Origin: Natronorubrum thiooxidans
GTDB lineage: Archaea; Halobacteriota; Halobacteria; Halobacteriales; Natrialbaceae
NCBI RefSeq assembly: GCF_900156475.1
Contig: NZ_FTNR01000006.1
Coordinates: 1-64,000 of the forward strand
Reading direction: 5' to 3'
Length of the DNA stretch: 64,000 nt
The translations under genes and the position numbers were made by a program. Numbering within the stretch: the stretch's first letter is position 1; the number at the start of each line of letters is the position of its first letter. Shown here piece after piece: positions 53,600-61,371 of the stretch. The notes beneath the pieces were generated by a model. That model saw nothing but the letters and a program-made list of their open reading frames with translations. It was not told the DNA's origin and made no database searches.

Positions 53600-54118
53600 A
53601 TGACCCGGGGGTTCTACATTGGTCGCTTTCAGCCGTTCCACAACGGCCACCTCAGTATGGTCGAGCAGATCGCCGAGGACGTCGACGAACTTGTCCTCGG
53701 AATCGGGAGCGCCGACGACTCACACACCGTCCGAAACCCGTTTACGGCGGGTGAACGGATCATGATGATCACGAAGGCACTCGTAGATTACGATCTCGTG
53801 ACGTATGCCGTCCCGATCGAGGACCTGGAACGAAACTCCGTCTGGGTGAGCCACGTCCAGAGTATGAGTCCGGACTTCGAGGTCGCGTACTCGAACAATC
53901 CACTCGTTATCCAACTGTTTCGGGAAGCCAATATCGAGATCCGCCAGTCGCCGATGTTCAACCGCGAGGTGTTAGAGGGCACCGAGGTCCGCGAACGGAT
54001 GATCAACGACGGCAACTGGGAGTCGCTGGTTCCCGAAGCCGTCGCCGACGTCGTCGACGAGATCGACGGCATCGAACGCATTCAAATGATCAGCGGCTCG
54101 GATTCGGACGGCAACTGA
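53600..54118 (+). CDS. nadM: Nicotinamide-nucleotide adenylyltransferase
   Basis: 172 residues. Makes NAD from NMN and ATP. GRFQPFHNGHLSM holds the nucleotidyltransferase HxGH motif; RSPMFNRE-type and SNNPLV segments match archaeal NadM. The TTATACA box at 53571-53577 places transcription start at ATG 53600 (leaderless), which rejects the longer in-frame start. Followed by the SAM hydrolase gene after 68 nt. Confidence 0.94.
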   Translation: MTRGFYIGRFQPFHNGHLSMVEQIAEDVDELVLGIGSADDSHTVRNPFTAGERIMMITKALVDYDLVTYAVPIEDLERNSVWVSHVQSMSPDFEVAYSNNPLVIQLFREANIEIRQSPMFNREVLEGTEVRERMINDGNWESLVPEAVADVVDEIDGIERIQMISGSDSDGN

Positions 54119-54186
54119 CACCTACCCCGTCTCGCTTCCGATCGAAAGCCACATTCACTTTCAGTGACCGCGCTGTAGCCGTGCCC

Positions 54187-55038
54187 ATGATTACGCTCGC
54201 ATCGGACTTCGGCACGCCGTACCCCGCGGCGATGAAAGGCGTGCTCTGTCAGCGGACGACTGCCAGGCTGATCGACGTCGCCCACGACTTCCCACGGCAG
54301 GACGTTCGCGCGGCCGCGTTCTGGCTCCAGGAGGTGTTGCCGTACTTCCCGCCAGCGACCCACCTCGTCGTGATCGATCCCGGCGTCGGCACCGACCGTC
54401 ACGCACTGGTGGTTCGTGCCGGCGAGCACACCCTCGTCGGTCCCGACAACGGCGTCCTGATCCCCGCCGCACGACGGCTCGCCGGGGACAGCACACTCGA
54501 GACGTACACGATCGACGAGACGCGCCTCGAGTCAGTGACTCCCACCGGGGACGGCGCACCCGCCTCGAGTGGGCGGGCCGGCTCACAATCGAACAGTCAC
54601 GGCGGGCCAGCGAGCAACACGTTTCACGGCCGGGACGTCTTCGCACCCGCCGCGGCGGGCGTCCACGAGACCGAACTCGATGGGCTCGCCGCCCTCGAGT
54701 GGCTCTCACCGCTCGAGGCGTCGCCCGTCGACCTCGAACTGCCCGAAGCAGCGCTCGCGGACGACCGTGCCAGCGGTGAGGTGTTGGTCGTCGACGACTT
54801 CGGGAACGTCATCACGAACGTCCCCGGTGGCTTCCTCGCGGGCCACAACCGGATCGCCGCGAACGACGACACCGTTCCCGTCGGCGAGACGTTCGCCGCC
54901 GTCGCGGCTGGGGAGCGACTCGCGACCGTCGGGAGCCACGGCTACGTCGAACTCGACGTCAATCAGGGCCGTGGTGCGTCGGCGTTCGGCCTCGAGGCAG
55001 GGGATCGGGTCGTTCTCGAGGCGGTACACGAGGCGTGA
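54187..55038 (+). CDS. DUF62/SAM hydroxide adenosyltransferase (SAM hydrolase)
   Basis: 283 residues. MITLASDFGTPYPAAMKG at the start, HLVVIDPGVGTDRH, and NTFHGRDVFAPAAA are the fluorinase-like family segments; enzymes of this group split S-adenosylmethionine to adenosine and methionine with water. A Ser/Gly-rich insertion (about 118-140) precedes the NTFHGRD block. ATG 54187; GTG 54181 is an alternative. Confidence 0.9.
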   Translation: MITLASDFGTPYPAAMKGVLCQRTTARLIDVAHDFPRQDVRAAAFWLQEVLPYFPPATHLVVIDPGVGTDRHALVVRAGEHTLVGPDNGVLIPAARRLAGDSTLETYTIDETRLESVTPTGDGAPASSGRAGSQSNSHGGPASNTFHGRDVFAPAAAGVHETELDGLAALEWLSPLEASPVDLELPEAALADDRASGEVLVVDDFGNVITNVPGGFLAGHNRIAANDDTVPVGETFAAVAAGERLATVGSHGYVELDVNQGRGASAFGLEAGDRVVLEAVHEA

Positions 55039-55407
55039 CTACGGGGTGGTCCGCCCGTCGCCGCTGCGATCCGGCTCGATCACGATTTCGCCGTCGGCGT
55101 ACACGGTCACGGTACAGTCAGCAAACGGAAACGTAATCGAGCCGTCGCCGGCCCGCGAGTCGGCCTCATACCAGTTGACGACCAGCGTGTTCAACGCGTC
55201 GGGATCGACACACGCCGACAGCGACTCGAGATCGTCGGGTTCGGTGCCGAGCACCGAGGCAACGGCCATGAGTATCGCCGTGCTCACCGGTTCGTAGTCG
55301 GTGGTAGCACACCGCGTATGATATGTCCCGTGGCGCTCGTCGTAAGTGAGTGGCCACACAGCAGTGTCGGCGACCGGTGGAAATCGATCTCGAGTTGTTT
55401 TGGACAT
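55039..55407 (-). CDS. HalOD1 (haloarchaeal output domain) protein
   Basis: 122 residues. DYEPVSTAILMAVASVLGTE, then DPDALNTLV, then ITFPFADCTVTVYADGEI is the HalOD1 pattern. These stand-alone domains are linked to response-regulator output but their biochemistry is not established. Adjoins the SAM hydrolase stop directly (convergent). Confidence 0.85.
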   Translation of the reverse strand: MSKTTRDRFPPVADTAVWPLTYDERHGTYHTRCATTDYEPVSTAILMAVASVLGTEPDDLESLSACVDPDALNTLVVNWYEADSRAGDGSITFPFADCTVTVYADGEIVIEPDRSGDGRTTP

Positions 55408-55480
55408 GATACGGGATCGAATACCATGCGTTAACACTTAACAATATTGGCCCGGTGACTGTCTCCGTCGCTAACTAATC

Positions 55481-55490
55481 AAAAAAAAAA
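55481..55490 (-). terminator. T10 terminator of the thermosome gene
   Basis: A run of ten A on the plus strand reads as T10 on the minus strand, starting 15 nt after the thermosome stop; a textbook archaeal terminator. Confidence 0.7.
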
Positions 55491-55505
55491 CGAACGATAT
55501 CGGCG

Positions 55506-57083
55506 TTATTCGGCGGCGATGACGTCGTCGATGCGGACGATCATCGTCGCGGCCTCGGTCGCGCTTTCGATGGCTTCGCGTTTGACGTCGGCAGGGTCGA
55601 CGACGCCGTGTTCGAAGGGATCAGCGATAGTGACGTCCTCGCCGGTGGTGATCAGGCCGGCTCGACCCTCGGATTCGTGGGCGGCACGAAGGTCCACGAG
55701 TGCGTCGATTGGGTCCTGGCCGGTGTTAGCGGCGAGCGTTCGGGGGACGATGTCGATCGCGTCGGCGAAGGCCGTCACAGCGAGCTGTTTGCGGCCTTCG
55801 ATACCGGCGGCTTCCTCGCGGATCTTGTCCGCGATCGCGATCTCGGTTGCCCCAGCGCCGGGGACGACCTCGCCGGAGGCGAGTGCCGTCGCGACGACGT
55901 CGAGTGCGTCACCGATGGCGCGCTCGAGTTCGTCGACGACGTGTTCGGTGCCACCGCGAACGAAGACAGTGACGGTCTCGGCGGCTGCGCCGCCCTCGAT
56001 GAACGCGAGATCGTCGTCGCCGAAGTTCTCGGCTCGGATGCGGTCGGCCGCACCGAAGTCGGCTTCCTCGAGGTCCTCGAGGGCACCGACGCGACGTGCG
56101 CCCGTCGCGGAGACGATATCTCGGGCGTCGCTGTTGCCGATATTCTCGAAGACGAGGATGCCCTCGCCGGCGAGATACGAGGAGACGCGGTCGTCGACGT
56201 CTTCGGTGGTGAAGACGACATCGGCACCGCTCTCGGCGACTTCTTCGGCGTAGCCGCGAACTTCGCTCTCCTCGGCGTCGATGGCCGTATTGAGCTGGTC
56301 GATCGAGTCGATGGCGTACTCCGCGTCGATATCGCCCGTGCGGACGCCGAGCTCGACGTCGAGCACGGCGATCGAGGCGTCTTCGACCGCCTGAGGCATG
56401 CTGTCGTGGGACGGCTCCTCGTCGAGGACGATTCCGGGGACGAGCTCCGTCGCGTTCGAGGACGCGCCAATCTGGGTGTGGACGGTGACGTTGTCGCGTG
56501 CGACACCAGCGTCGGTTTCGACGTGGCGGATCGCCTCGACGACCGTCTCGGCCAGCGATTCGGCGGTGAGGCCGCCGGTCCCTTTCCCGGTCATGCTCGA
56601 CTTGCCGACCTGTTTCAGGATTTCGTCGTCGACGTCGGCCTCGTTGACCTGCTCGGTGATCGCCTCGAGGGCGATCTCGGACGCCTCGTGATAGCCCTCG
56701 ACGATCGTCGTTGCATGGACGTCCTGTTCGATGAGGTCTTCGGCCTCACCGAGGAGGTTGCCGGCGATGACGGCTGCCGTCGTCGTCCCGTCTCCGACCT
56801 CTTCTTCTTGGGAGTCGGCGACTTCGACGATCATCTGGGCTGCGGGGTGTTCGATATCCATCTCGTTGAGAATGGTTGCCCCGTCGTTGGTGATGACGAC
56901 CTCGCCACCGGAGTCGACGAGCATCTTGTCCATCCCGCGCGGCCCGAGTGTCGTCCGTACCGCTTCGGCAACGGCCTTGCCGGCCATAATGTTCGACGAC
57001 TGGGCGTCGCGACCCTGCGTTCGCTGACTATCCTCGCTCATAATGAACATAGGCTGTCCGCCCATGCGTCGCTGTTGTGCCAT
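55506..57083 (-). CDS. Thermosome (group II chaperonin) subunit
   Basis: 525 residues. Nucleotide motifs [20 protein letters not shown] and GDGTTTA are present and [10 protein letters not shown] near 395 closes the site. It is shorter than the usual 550-560 residues and ends [11 protein letters not shown] without the acidic or Gly-Met tail, similar in length to the third chaperonin subunit of Haloferax. ATG 57083 is 15 nt downstream of the predicted start from TTTATATAG (57118-57126). Regulation by heat is usual for such promoters. Confidence 0.93.
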   Translation of the reverse strand: MAQQRRMGGQPMFIMSEDSQRTQGRDAQSSNIMAGKAVAEAVRTTLGPRGMDKMLVDSGGEVVITNDGATILNEMDIEHPAAQMIVEVADSQEEEVGDGTTTAAVIAGNLLGEAEDLIEQDVHATTIVEGYHEASEIALEAITEQVNEADVDDEILKQVGKSSMTGKGTGGLTAESLAETVVEAIRHVETDAGVARDNVTVHTQIGASSNATELVPGIVLDEEPSHDSMPQAVEDASIAVLDVELGVRTGDIDAEYAIDSIDQLNTAIDAEESEVRGYAEEVAESGADVVFTTEDVDDRVSSYLAGEGILVFENIGNSDARDIVSATGARRVGALEDLEEADFGAADRIRAENFGDDDLAFIEGGAAAETVTVFVRGGTEHVVDELERAIGDALDVVATALASGEVVPGAGATEIAIADKIREEAAGIEGRKQLAVTAFADAIDIVPRTLAANTGQDPIDALVDLRAAHESEGRAGLITTGEDVTIADPFEHGVVDPADVKREAIESATEAATMIVRIDDVIAAE

Positions 57084-57117
57084 AGTTGAATCCTCACTAA
57101 CTATGTCGTCAGCACTT

Positions 57118-57126
57118 CTATATAAA
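57118..57126 (-). promoter_or_regulatory. TATA box of the thermosome gene
   Basis: Minus strand reads AAAAGATTTATATAG, a strong BRE/TATA pair about 40 nt before ATG 57083. Confidence 0.65.
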
Positions 57127-57215
57127 TCTTTTGCTCCCACCCTCGCCCCGTCTGGCGATTGCGCCCCCTCGAGGGTGATCCGTCGGTATCGCGTCAGCGC
57201 TCCCCCGTCAGACCG

Positions 57216-57227
57216 CTCAGCGCTGAG
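57216..57227 (+). promoter_or_regulatory. Perfect 12-bp palindrome beside the zinc-finger gene promoter
   Basis: CTCAGCGCTGAG is self-complementary, 8 nt before the TATATA element of the gene at 57266; the core TCAGCGCT recurs at 57194-57201. Position suits an activator contacting the TFB/TBP complex. Confidence 0.5.
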
Positions 57228-57265
57228 TCACAAAGTATATATCAGTATTCTTGTCTCGTTACTGT

Positions 57266-57409
57266 ATGGTTCGGTATCCTGACGGGCGGTGTCCTGACTG
57301 TGGGGAACGATTATTCGCTCGAGTTGATGGCTCCGTTCGTTGTTCGAACTGCGTCTCGCGTTCTGTGTCGGACAGTGCTAACGAACTTCTCGACAGTTCC
57401 CGTTCGTGA
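57266..57409 (+). CDS. 47-residue zinc-finger micro-protein
   Basis: ATG 57266 to TGA 57407-57409. Residues 9-12 are CPDC and 26-29 are CSNC, a complete four-Cys zinc finger (CPDCG-x13-CSNC), after MVRYPDGR and before a Ser-rich tail. A TATATA box (57236-57241) is centred 27 nt upstream, so a leaderless transcript starts at the ATG. Four spaced Cys in 47 codons of a proteome poor in Cys is hard to get by chance. Small CPXCG-type zinc-finger proteins are a known abundant class in haloarchaea. Divergent from the thermosome gene. Confidence 0.72.
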   Translation: MVRYPDGRCPDCGERLFARVDGSVRCSNCVSRSVSDSANELLDSSRS

Positions 57410-57571
57410 GAACTGTTCGGATATTCGTCACCGGCCCTATTCGGTCACCTGTTTGATCGCATTCGACAGTCGAGAACCGTTCGTCTCGAGCAGCGACTGT
57501 ACCACAAGCTGGCTGCTGGCTCTTCCGATCACACAGTCGCAACCGTCCGAACCGAAATCGGCGAGAACGGC

Positions 57572-58339
57572 TTAGCCGATATACCGCAGGTCGTCGTCCG
57601 TCGGCACGTCCATCTGCTGTTGTTGTTCCATCTCCTGGATCTTGCCCATGACCTCTTCCATCTCGTCGGCGCGCTCGTCGAGTGACTCGTAGTCGAGTTC
57701 GAATCTGAGTATCTCCTCGAGCACCTCGAGCACCGCGCGAGCGCTTTTCGGATCGACCAGATAGCCGCTGGTCTCGCCCATCAGACAGGCAGCCTCGAAG
57801 CCGCGGCGTTCGCCCAGACCGAGCATTAGGCCGGAGACGCCAACGATGCCGCCCGCAGGCTCGTCGTCGCGGAACTCGACGCCGACGTCTTCGAGCCCCT
57901 CGAGCAGCGAGTCGTCGCTGACAGCGCCGATGACGTCGTACTCGTCGATGAGTTCGCCGGTCGGAACACCACCGAGTGCGTACACCTCGGTTGCACCAAA
58001 CTCTTCGGCGATATCGAGGAACGCATCGGTGAGCACGTAGTGGCCCTCGTTGGTCTGGGCCTGATGGTCGCCGGTCAACAAGAGGAGATCCCGGCCATCG
58101 GGAACGGTGACGGCGTACAACTCCGCACACGTGAGCGACGAGACGCCGTCCTCGATACTTACCTGCGGGGGGAACTCCGTGGAGTAGACTCGTCGCACGA
58201 GCGTACTCTCGGCCTCGAGTTCCTCGAGCACGTGCTCGACAGCGAGACTTCCAACATGTCCGACACCTGGCAGCCCCTCGACGAGTACGGGGTCGTCTAC
58301 GTCGACCTCGGCGACTGCGTCGATCTCGAGTTCGTCCAT
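57572..58339 (-). CDS. PAC2-family proteasome-assembly-chaperone-like protein
   Basis: 255 residues. EGLPGVGHVGSLAVEHVL, YALGGVPTGEL and GVSGLMLGLGERRG are the family segments; the C-terminal 50 residues form an acidic coiled coil with a Met/Gln-rich end (KIQEMEQQQQMDVP). Archaeal PAC2 proteins resemble PbaA/PbaB assembly factors. Follows nop10 by 6 nt, hence in the translation operon. Confidence 0.88.
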   Translation of the reverse strand: MDELEIDAVAEVDVDDPVLVEGLPGVGHVGSLAVEHVLEELEAESTLVRRVYSTEFPPQVSIEDGVSSLTCAELYAVTVPDGRDLLLLTGDHQAQTNEGHYVLTDAFLDIAEEFGATEVYALGGVPTGELIDEYDVIGAVSDDSLLEGLEDVGVEFRDDEPAGGIVGVSGLMLGLGERRGFEAACLMGETSGYLVDPKSARAVLEVLEEILRFELDYESLDERADEMEEVMGKIQEMEQQQQMDVPTDDDLRYIG

Positions 58340-58345
58340 ACCATA

Positions 58346-58525
58346 TCAGCGATTGCGACGTTTAAGAGCGCGTCGGTACTCGCCGTGTGGGTCGGTCGGA
58401 TTGAACGGGGCCGGCGCGCTGTTTTCCGCCGGCTCGCCACACTCCGGACACGTCTCAGAAAGGGTATACACCGGGCAGTCGTGGACCTCGCGCCACGCCG
58501 AACACACCCGGATGTCTGACTTCAT
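58346..58525 (-). CDS. nop10: H/ACA RNP component Nop10
   Basis: 59 residues. MKSDIRVCSAWREVHDCPVY opens with a Cys pair, CPECGEPAENSAPAPFNP completes the zinc ribbon, and HGEYRRALKRR is the Nop10 C-terminus. It stabilises the Cbf5 pseudouridine synthase in H/ACA RNPs. Begins 3 nt after the aIF2-alpha stop, the conserved archaeal order. Confidence 0.92.
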   Translation of the reverse strand: MKSDIRVCSAWREVHDCPVYTLSETCPECGEPAENSAPAPFNPTDPHGEYRRALKRRNR

Positions 58526-58528
58526 ACG

Positions 58529-59329
58529 TTATTCGTCGTCCGTTTGTCGCTCGCGGTGGTACTCGCCCTCGCCGCCGTGGCTCTCGATGGCAGCGACCGC
58601 GCGGCGGGCGCTGTCCTCGAGTTGGGATTCGGCGGTTTTGTAGTTGGGCGCTTTCACTTTGATGCGGTACTCGGGGGCTCCGACGTAGCTGACCTCGAGG
58701 TTGACCTCGTCTGGCACCTCACCGTTGCCTTCGGCAGCCGACAGCGCCTCTCGAATGCCGTCGACGCCGCTTGGCGATGCGTTCTCTAAGTCGACGTAGC
58801 CAGTGACGTTGACGTACGGCACCGAGACGTTCTCGCGGGCGGTCTCAACGAGCGATTCGATTTCGTCGTCCGAGAGATCCGTGCCCTCGAGGGCTTCTTC
58901 GCCGTGGATCGCCGCCTGCTTGAACCCCTTATAGAGGCTCCCGTGGGCACCGATCAGTTCGTTGGCGATCGCGGTATAGATCTCGTCATCGACGTCCTCG
59001 CCGAGTGCGAGTGCCATCCAGTTGTCGGCCTTCTGCTCGTTTTTCCACTCCTGAATCTTATCGGAGCGCTGGTGGTCGTTGACGTCTTTCAGCGAGAGAT
59101 CGATCTGCTCGTGGGACTCGTCGACATCGAGGACCTTGCAGACGACGATCTGTCCCTCGCGGACGTGATCGCGGACGTTCTTGATCCAGCCACTCGCGAC
59201 CTCGGAGATGTGGATCAGACCGCGTTTGTCCTGGTACTCCTCGAGATCGACGAAGACACCGAAGTCCTCGATTTCGTCGATCTTGCCGACGACGAGTTCG
59301 CCGGGATCTGGCCAGCCGCTGTATTTCAT
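58529..59329 (-). CDS. eif2a: Translation initiation factor aIF2, alpha subunit
   Basis: 266 residues. N-terminal S1 domain ([35 protein letters not shown]), a helical domain and a C-terminal alpha-beta domain ([19 protein letters not shown]). Part of the aIF2 trimer that carries Met-tRNAi to the ribosome. ATGA overlap with rps27e upstream. Confidence 0.95.
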   Translation of the reverse strand: MKYSGWPDPGELVVGKIDEIEDFGVFVDLEEYQDKRGLIHISEVASGWIKNVRDHVREGQIVVCKVLDVDESHEQIDLSLKDVNDHQRSDKIQEWKNEQKADNWMALALGEDVDDEIYTAIANELIGAHGSLYKGFKQAAIHGEEALEGTDLSDDEIESLVETARENVSVPYVNVTGYVDLENASPSGVDGIREALSAAEGNGEVPDEVNLEVSYVGAPEYRIKVKAPNYKTAESQLEDSARRAVAAIESHGGEGEYHRERQTDDE

Positions 59330-59499
59330 CGTGACTCGACTGTTTCGAGGACCTCGTGGTCGATCTCGGCTTTGCCGCCGGTCGGTCGCGCAAGCGTCGT
59401 GCCACAGACAGCACAGGCGACCTCCGTGGAGGCTTTGCCGAAGACGGTCTGTTCGTTCTCACAATCACTGCATCGAACGCTGTAGAAATTTCCTGCCAT
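59326..59499 (-). CDS. rps27e: Ribosomal protein S27e
   Basis: 57 residues. Zinc ribbon with CSDCENEQ and [11 protein letters not shown] 59499 ([10 protein letters not shown]) is the family start; upstream in-frame codons are in the L44e 3' end. Overlaps aIF2-alpha by four bases; 5 nt after rpl44e. Confidence 0.95.
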   Translation of the reverse strand: MAGNFYSVRCSDCENEQTVFGKASTEVACAVCGTTLARPTGGKAEIDHEVLETVESR

Positions 59500-59504
59500 T
59501 GTAA

Positions 59505-59786
59505 TCACTCCTGGAACTTGAGTCGGCCGGCGCGCCATCCCTCGCGGAGGTGGGCTTTCCCACACTCGCTGCATCGGTACTTGAGGTTGGTCTTCTTGGT
59601 CGGCTTCTCGCCACCGGGCACCTTCGAGAAGCGACCGGAGTTACCGATGGACGAACTGTTGCGCCGCGTACGGCGAGCGTCCCATTTCATGCCCGAGGAA
59701 CGGCCCGAGCGGGCTTTCTCGGCTTCGTGTTCGTGGTGTTCGTTACAGTGCGGGCAGTACGTATTGAATCGGCGTGGCATCTCCAT
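59505..59786 (-). CDS. rpl44e: Ribosomal protein L44e
   Basis: 93 residues. [20 protein letters not shown], then [20 protein letters not shown]: the four Cys bind zinc and match Haloarcula L44e closely. Heads the rpl44e-rps27e-aif2a-nop10-PAC2 operon; divergent from the gene at 59943. Confidence 0.96.
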   Translation of the reverse strand: MEMPRRFNTYCPHCNEHHEHEAEKARSGRSSGMKWDARRTRRNSSSIGNSGRFSKVPGGEKPTKKTNLKYRCSECGKAHLREGWRAGRLKFQE

Positions 59787-59942
59787 GGTTATCTCACTTG
59801 GCGTGGGCTAAGACAGCGCCGTTTAAAACCCGTTTGGTTCGTCGTCGGCCGCGGTTGTGAGTGTCGTGGCTGGCCCGACCCGTTCCTCGGCAGTGCCCGG
59901 TTCTTCGAAGCGTTTAATCGTTCCTCGTGTGAACCAGTGCCC

Positions 59943-60209
59943 ATGAAGCAGGTCATCATCTACGGCGATCCCGGGATCAGAAAAGGGGCCATCATCGACT
60001 ACGACGGCGAGGAACTGGTCTGTTTCGGGATCAACCGAAACGGTGAATGGCACGGCCCCGAGGAGGTCCAGCTGTGGTGTACCGTCGGCACCGAAGACGA
60101 GTACGACGATTACGAGCGGCGAAACTACGTCCCCCACTTTCTCGATGTCGATCGCGTCGACGCCGCGGCTGTCGACGTCGTGCGGCCGAAAGGCGATCTA
60201 GCGCTCTAA
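59943..60209 (+). CDS. Conserved haloarchaeal protein (HAH_0734-like)
   Basis: 88 residues, acidic, probably all-beta. The pattern KQVIIYGDPGIRKGAIIDY, NRNGEWHGPEEVQLWC and RRNYVPHFLDVDRV is one I associate with the haloarchaeal HAH_0734 family; no function known. ATG 59943 is chosen; the divergent position next to rpl44e is a recurrent neighbour in haloarchaea (recollection, not checked). Confidence 0.82.
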   Translation: MKQVIIYGDPGIRKGAIIDYDGEELVCFGINRNGEWHGPEEVQLWCTVGTEDEYDDYERRNYVPHFLDVDRVDAAAVDVVRPKGDLAL

Positions 60210-60308
60210 GCCGGCTCTCGAGACGATGCTGTCGGAGTCGTCGTGCTCCCGTTTCCCTGTCAAGGAAACAACTGTCTTTTATATCAATCGAGAACGACAC
60301 AGCTACTG

Positions 60309-60740
60309 ATGCACAATGATATTCTCGTGCCGACTGATGGTGGGGAACGAATCGACGACGTGATCGACTACGCGGTCGGGATTGCCACGCAGTCGGACGC
60401 GACAGTCCACTCTCTCGCAGTCGTCGACGAACGAGTGCTCTCCGATCTCGACGGCGACCTCGAGGAGTCCGTCCACGAGACGCTCGAGACGAAAAGCAAT
60501 CACTGGGTTGCTGCAGTCGCCGACGCAGCAACCAATGCGGGGCTCGAAACCGTCTCCGAAACCCGATTCGGTGATCCGTCGGAACAGATCCTCGAGTACG
60601 CCACCGATGCCGATATCGATCTCATTGTGCTCGGACAGCGGGGAGCCGACCACTACAACAACGAGCAACTCGGAAGCGTCTCGAATCGCATCGTCACCGA
60701 TACGTCCCATCCGGTACTGGTCTACCCCATTAGCCACTAG
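60309..60740 (+). CDS. Universal stress protein (UspA family)
   Basis: 143 residues. NDILVPTDGGER at the start, then VLGQRGADHYNNEQLGSVSN, the ATP-binding G-x2-G-x9-G(S) loop of USPs. ATG 60309 lies 27 nt after TTTATATC (60278-60285), a leaderless start. Single domain; stress role by family only. Confidence 0.92.
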   Translation: MHNDILVPTDGGERIDDVIDYAVGIATQSDATVHSLAVVDERVLSDLDGDLEESVHETLETKSNHWVAAVADAATNAGLETVSETRFGDPSEQILEYATDADIDLIVLGQRGADHYNNEQLGSVSNRIVTDTSHPVLVYPISH

Positions 60741-60907
60741 CAGTTCTGCGTGTCCTCGAGATCAGGACGGCTGCACTGATTGATTCGACTGCACTCGGCT
60801 CTTGGGGGTGATCAAGTTCTTCGTCGACCGTATTTGTGAGTGCCGGGACACGTTACACGTCTATCGAGACGAACGGTAGAAACCCGCATACGGTACCCGA
60901 ATCACAA

Positions 60908-60916
60908 CCCTTAATT
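60908..60916 (+). promoter_or_regulatory. TATA element of tRNA-Met
   Basis: CCTTAATTA centred about 28 nt before the mature tRNA 5' end. Confidence 0.4.
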
Positions 60917-60939
60917 AGCACACCGCGTTACGATATGGT

Positions 60940-61014
60940 AGCGGGATGGGATAGCCAGGAGATTCCGGCGGGCTCATAACCCGCAGATCGGTAGTTCAAA
61001 TCTACCTCCCGCTA
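60940..61014 (+). tRNA. Initiator tRNA-Met (CAT)
   Basis: 75 nt without encoded CCA. Acceptor AGCGGGA pairs with TCCCGCT; discriminator A. Anticodon stem GCGGG/CCCGC with loop CTCATAA gives anticodon CAT; the three G-C pairs at the base of the loop and the A1-T72 pair mark the initiator. T-arm GGTAG-TTCAAAT-CTACC. No intron. The 3' 21 nt recur downstream. Confidence 0.95.
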
Positions 61015-61106
61015 TATTTTGGCGCGAACAAATCCGTGAGCGCCGGATATAGCACGGTGGGAGTTTGAACCAGACGGCACCCGAACGTAGTGAGGGTGAC
61101 GCCGTG

Positions 61107-61127
61107 GTTCAAATCTACCTCCCGCTA
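61107..61127 (+). repeat. Exact 21-nt copy of the tRNA-Met 3' end (possible att site)
   Basis: Identical to 60994-61014, including the TTCAAAT T-loop and CCCGCTA end, but without any 5' tRNA half. Confidence 0.7.
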
Positions 61128-61192
61128 CTTTTCAGGGATTCACTCACGAACGAGGAGCACAGCGGCGAGTGAGTGCTGAATCGCTGAAAAGT
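61127..61192. repeat. Imperfect inverted repeat inside the tRNA-scar region
   Basis: ACTTTTCAG (61127-61135) pairs with CTGAAAAGT (61184-61192); the arms continue with GATTCA/TGAATC and CTCAC/GTGAG with small offsets. It starts at the last base of the second tRNA-end copy. Confidence 0.5.
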
Positions 61193-61248
61193 GTTTAGAG
61201 TAGATTTGAAGTAGACAACGAGGGAGCGACGCGACCGAAGTTGGCGGA

Positions 61249-61338
61249 GTTCAAATCTGCCTTCCGCTATATTTTGACGCTCACAACGCTGTGAGCACTG
61301 GATATCGCACAGTGGGAGTTTAGACCGGACGACACCCA
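61249..61338 (+). repeat. Third, diverged copy of the tRNA-Met 3' end plus downstream flank
   Basis: 61249-61269 matches the tRNA 3' end with two substitutions; 61270-61338 resembles 61015-61083 at roughly four of five positions by eye. Confidence 0.6.
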
Positions 61339-61371
61339 CCCGAGTGCGAGACATCGGTACAGCAGCCCGTC

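Larger units (their letters stand above)
61015..61371. repeat. Array of tRNA-Met 3'-end copies and flank duplications
   Basis: The last 21 nt of the tRNA (60994-61014) recur exactly at 61107-61127 and with two changes at 61249-61269. The third copy continues for about 70 nt in similarity with the sequence just after the tRNA (61015-61083), both containing TATTTTG, GGATAT and GTGGGAGTTT. No gene is present here. Such arrays form when integrating elements use a tRNA 3' end as attachment site. Confidence 0.7.

Noticed and set aside
61015-61371. Additional tRNA genes after tRNA-Met
   Set aside because: Only 3' ends are repeated; no D-arm or anticodon arm precedes them.
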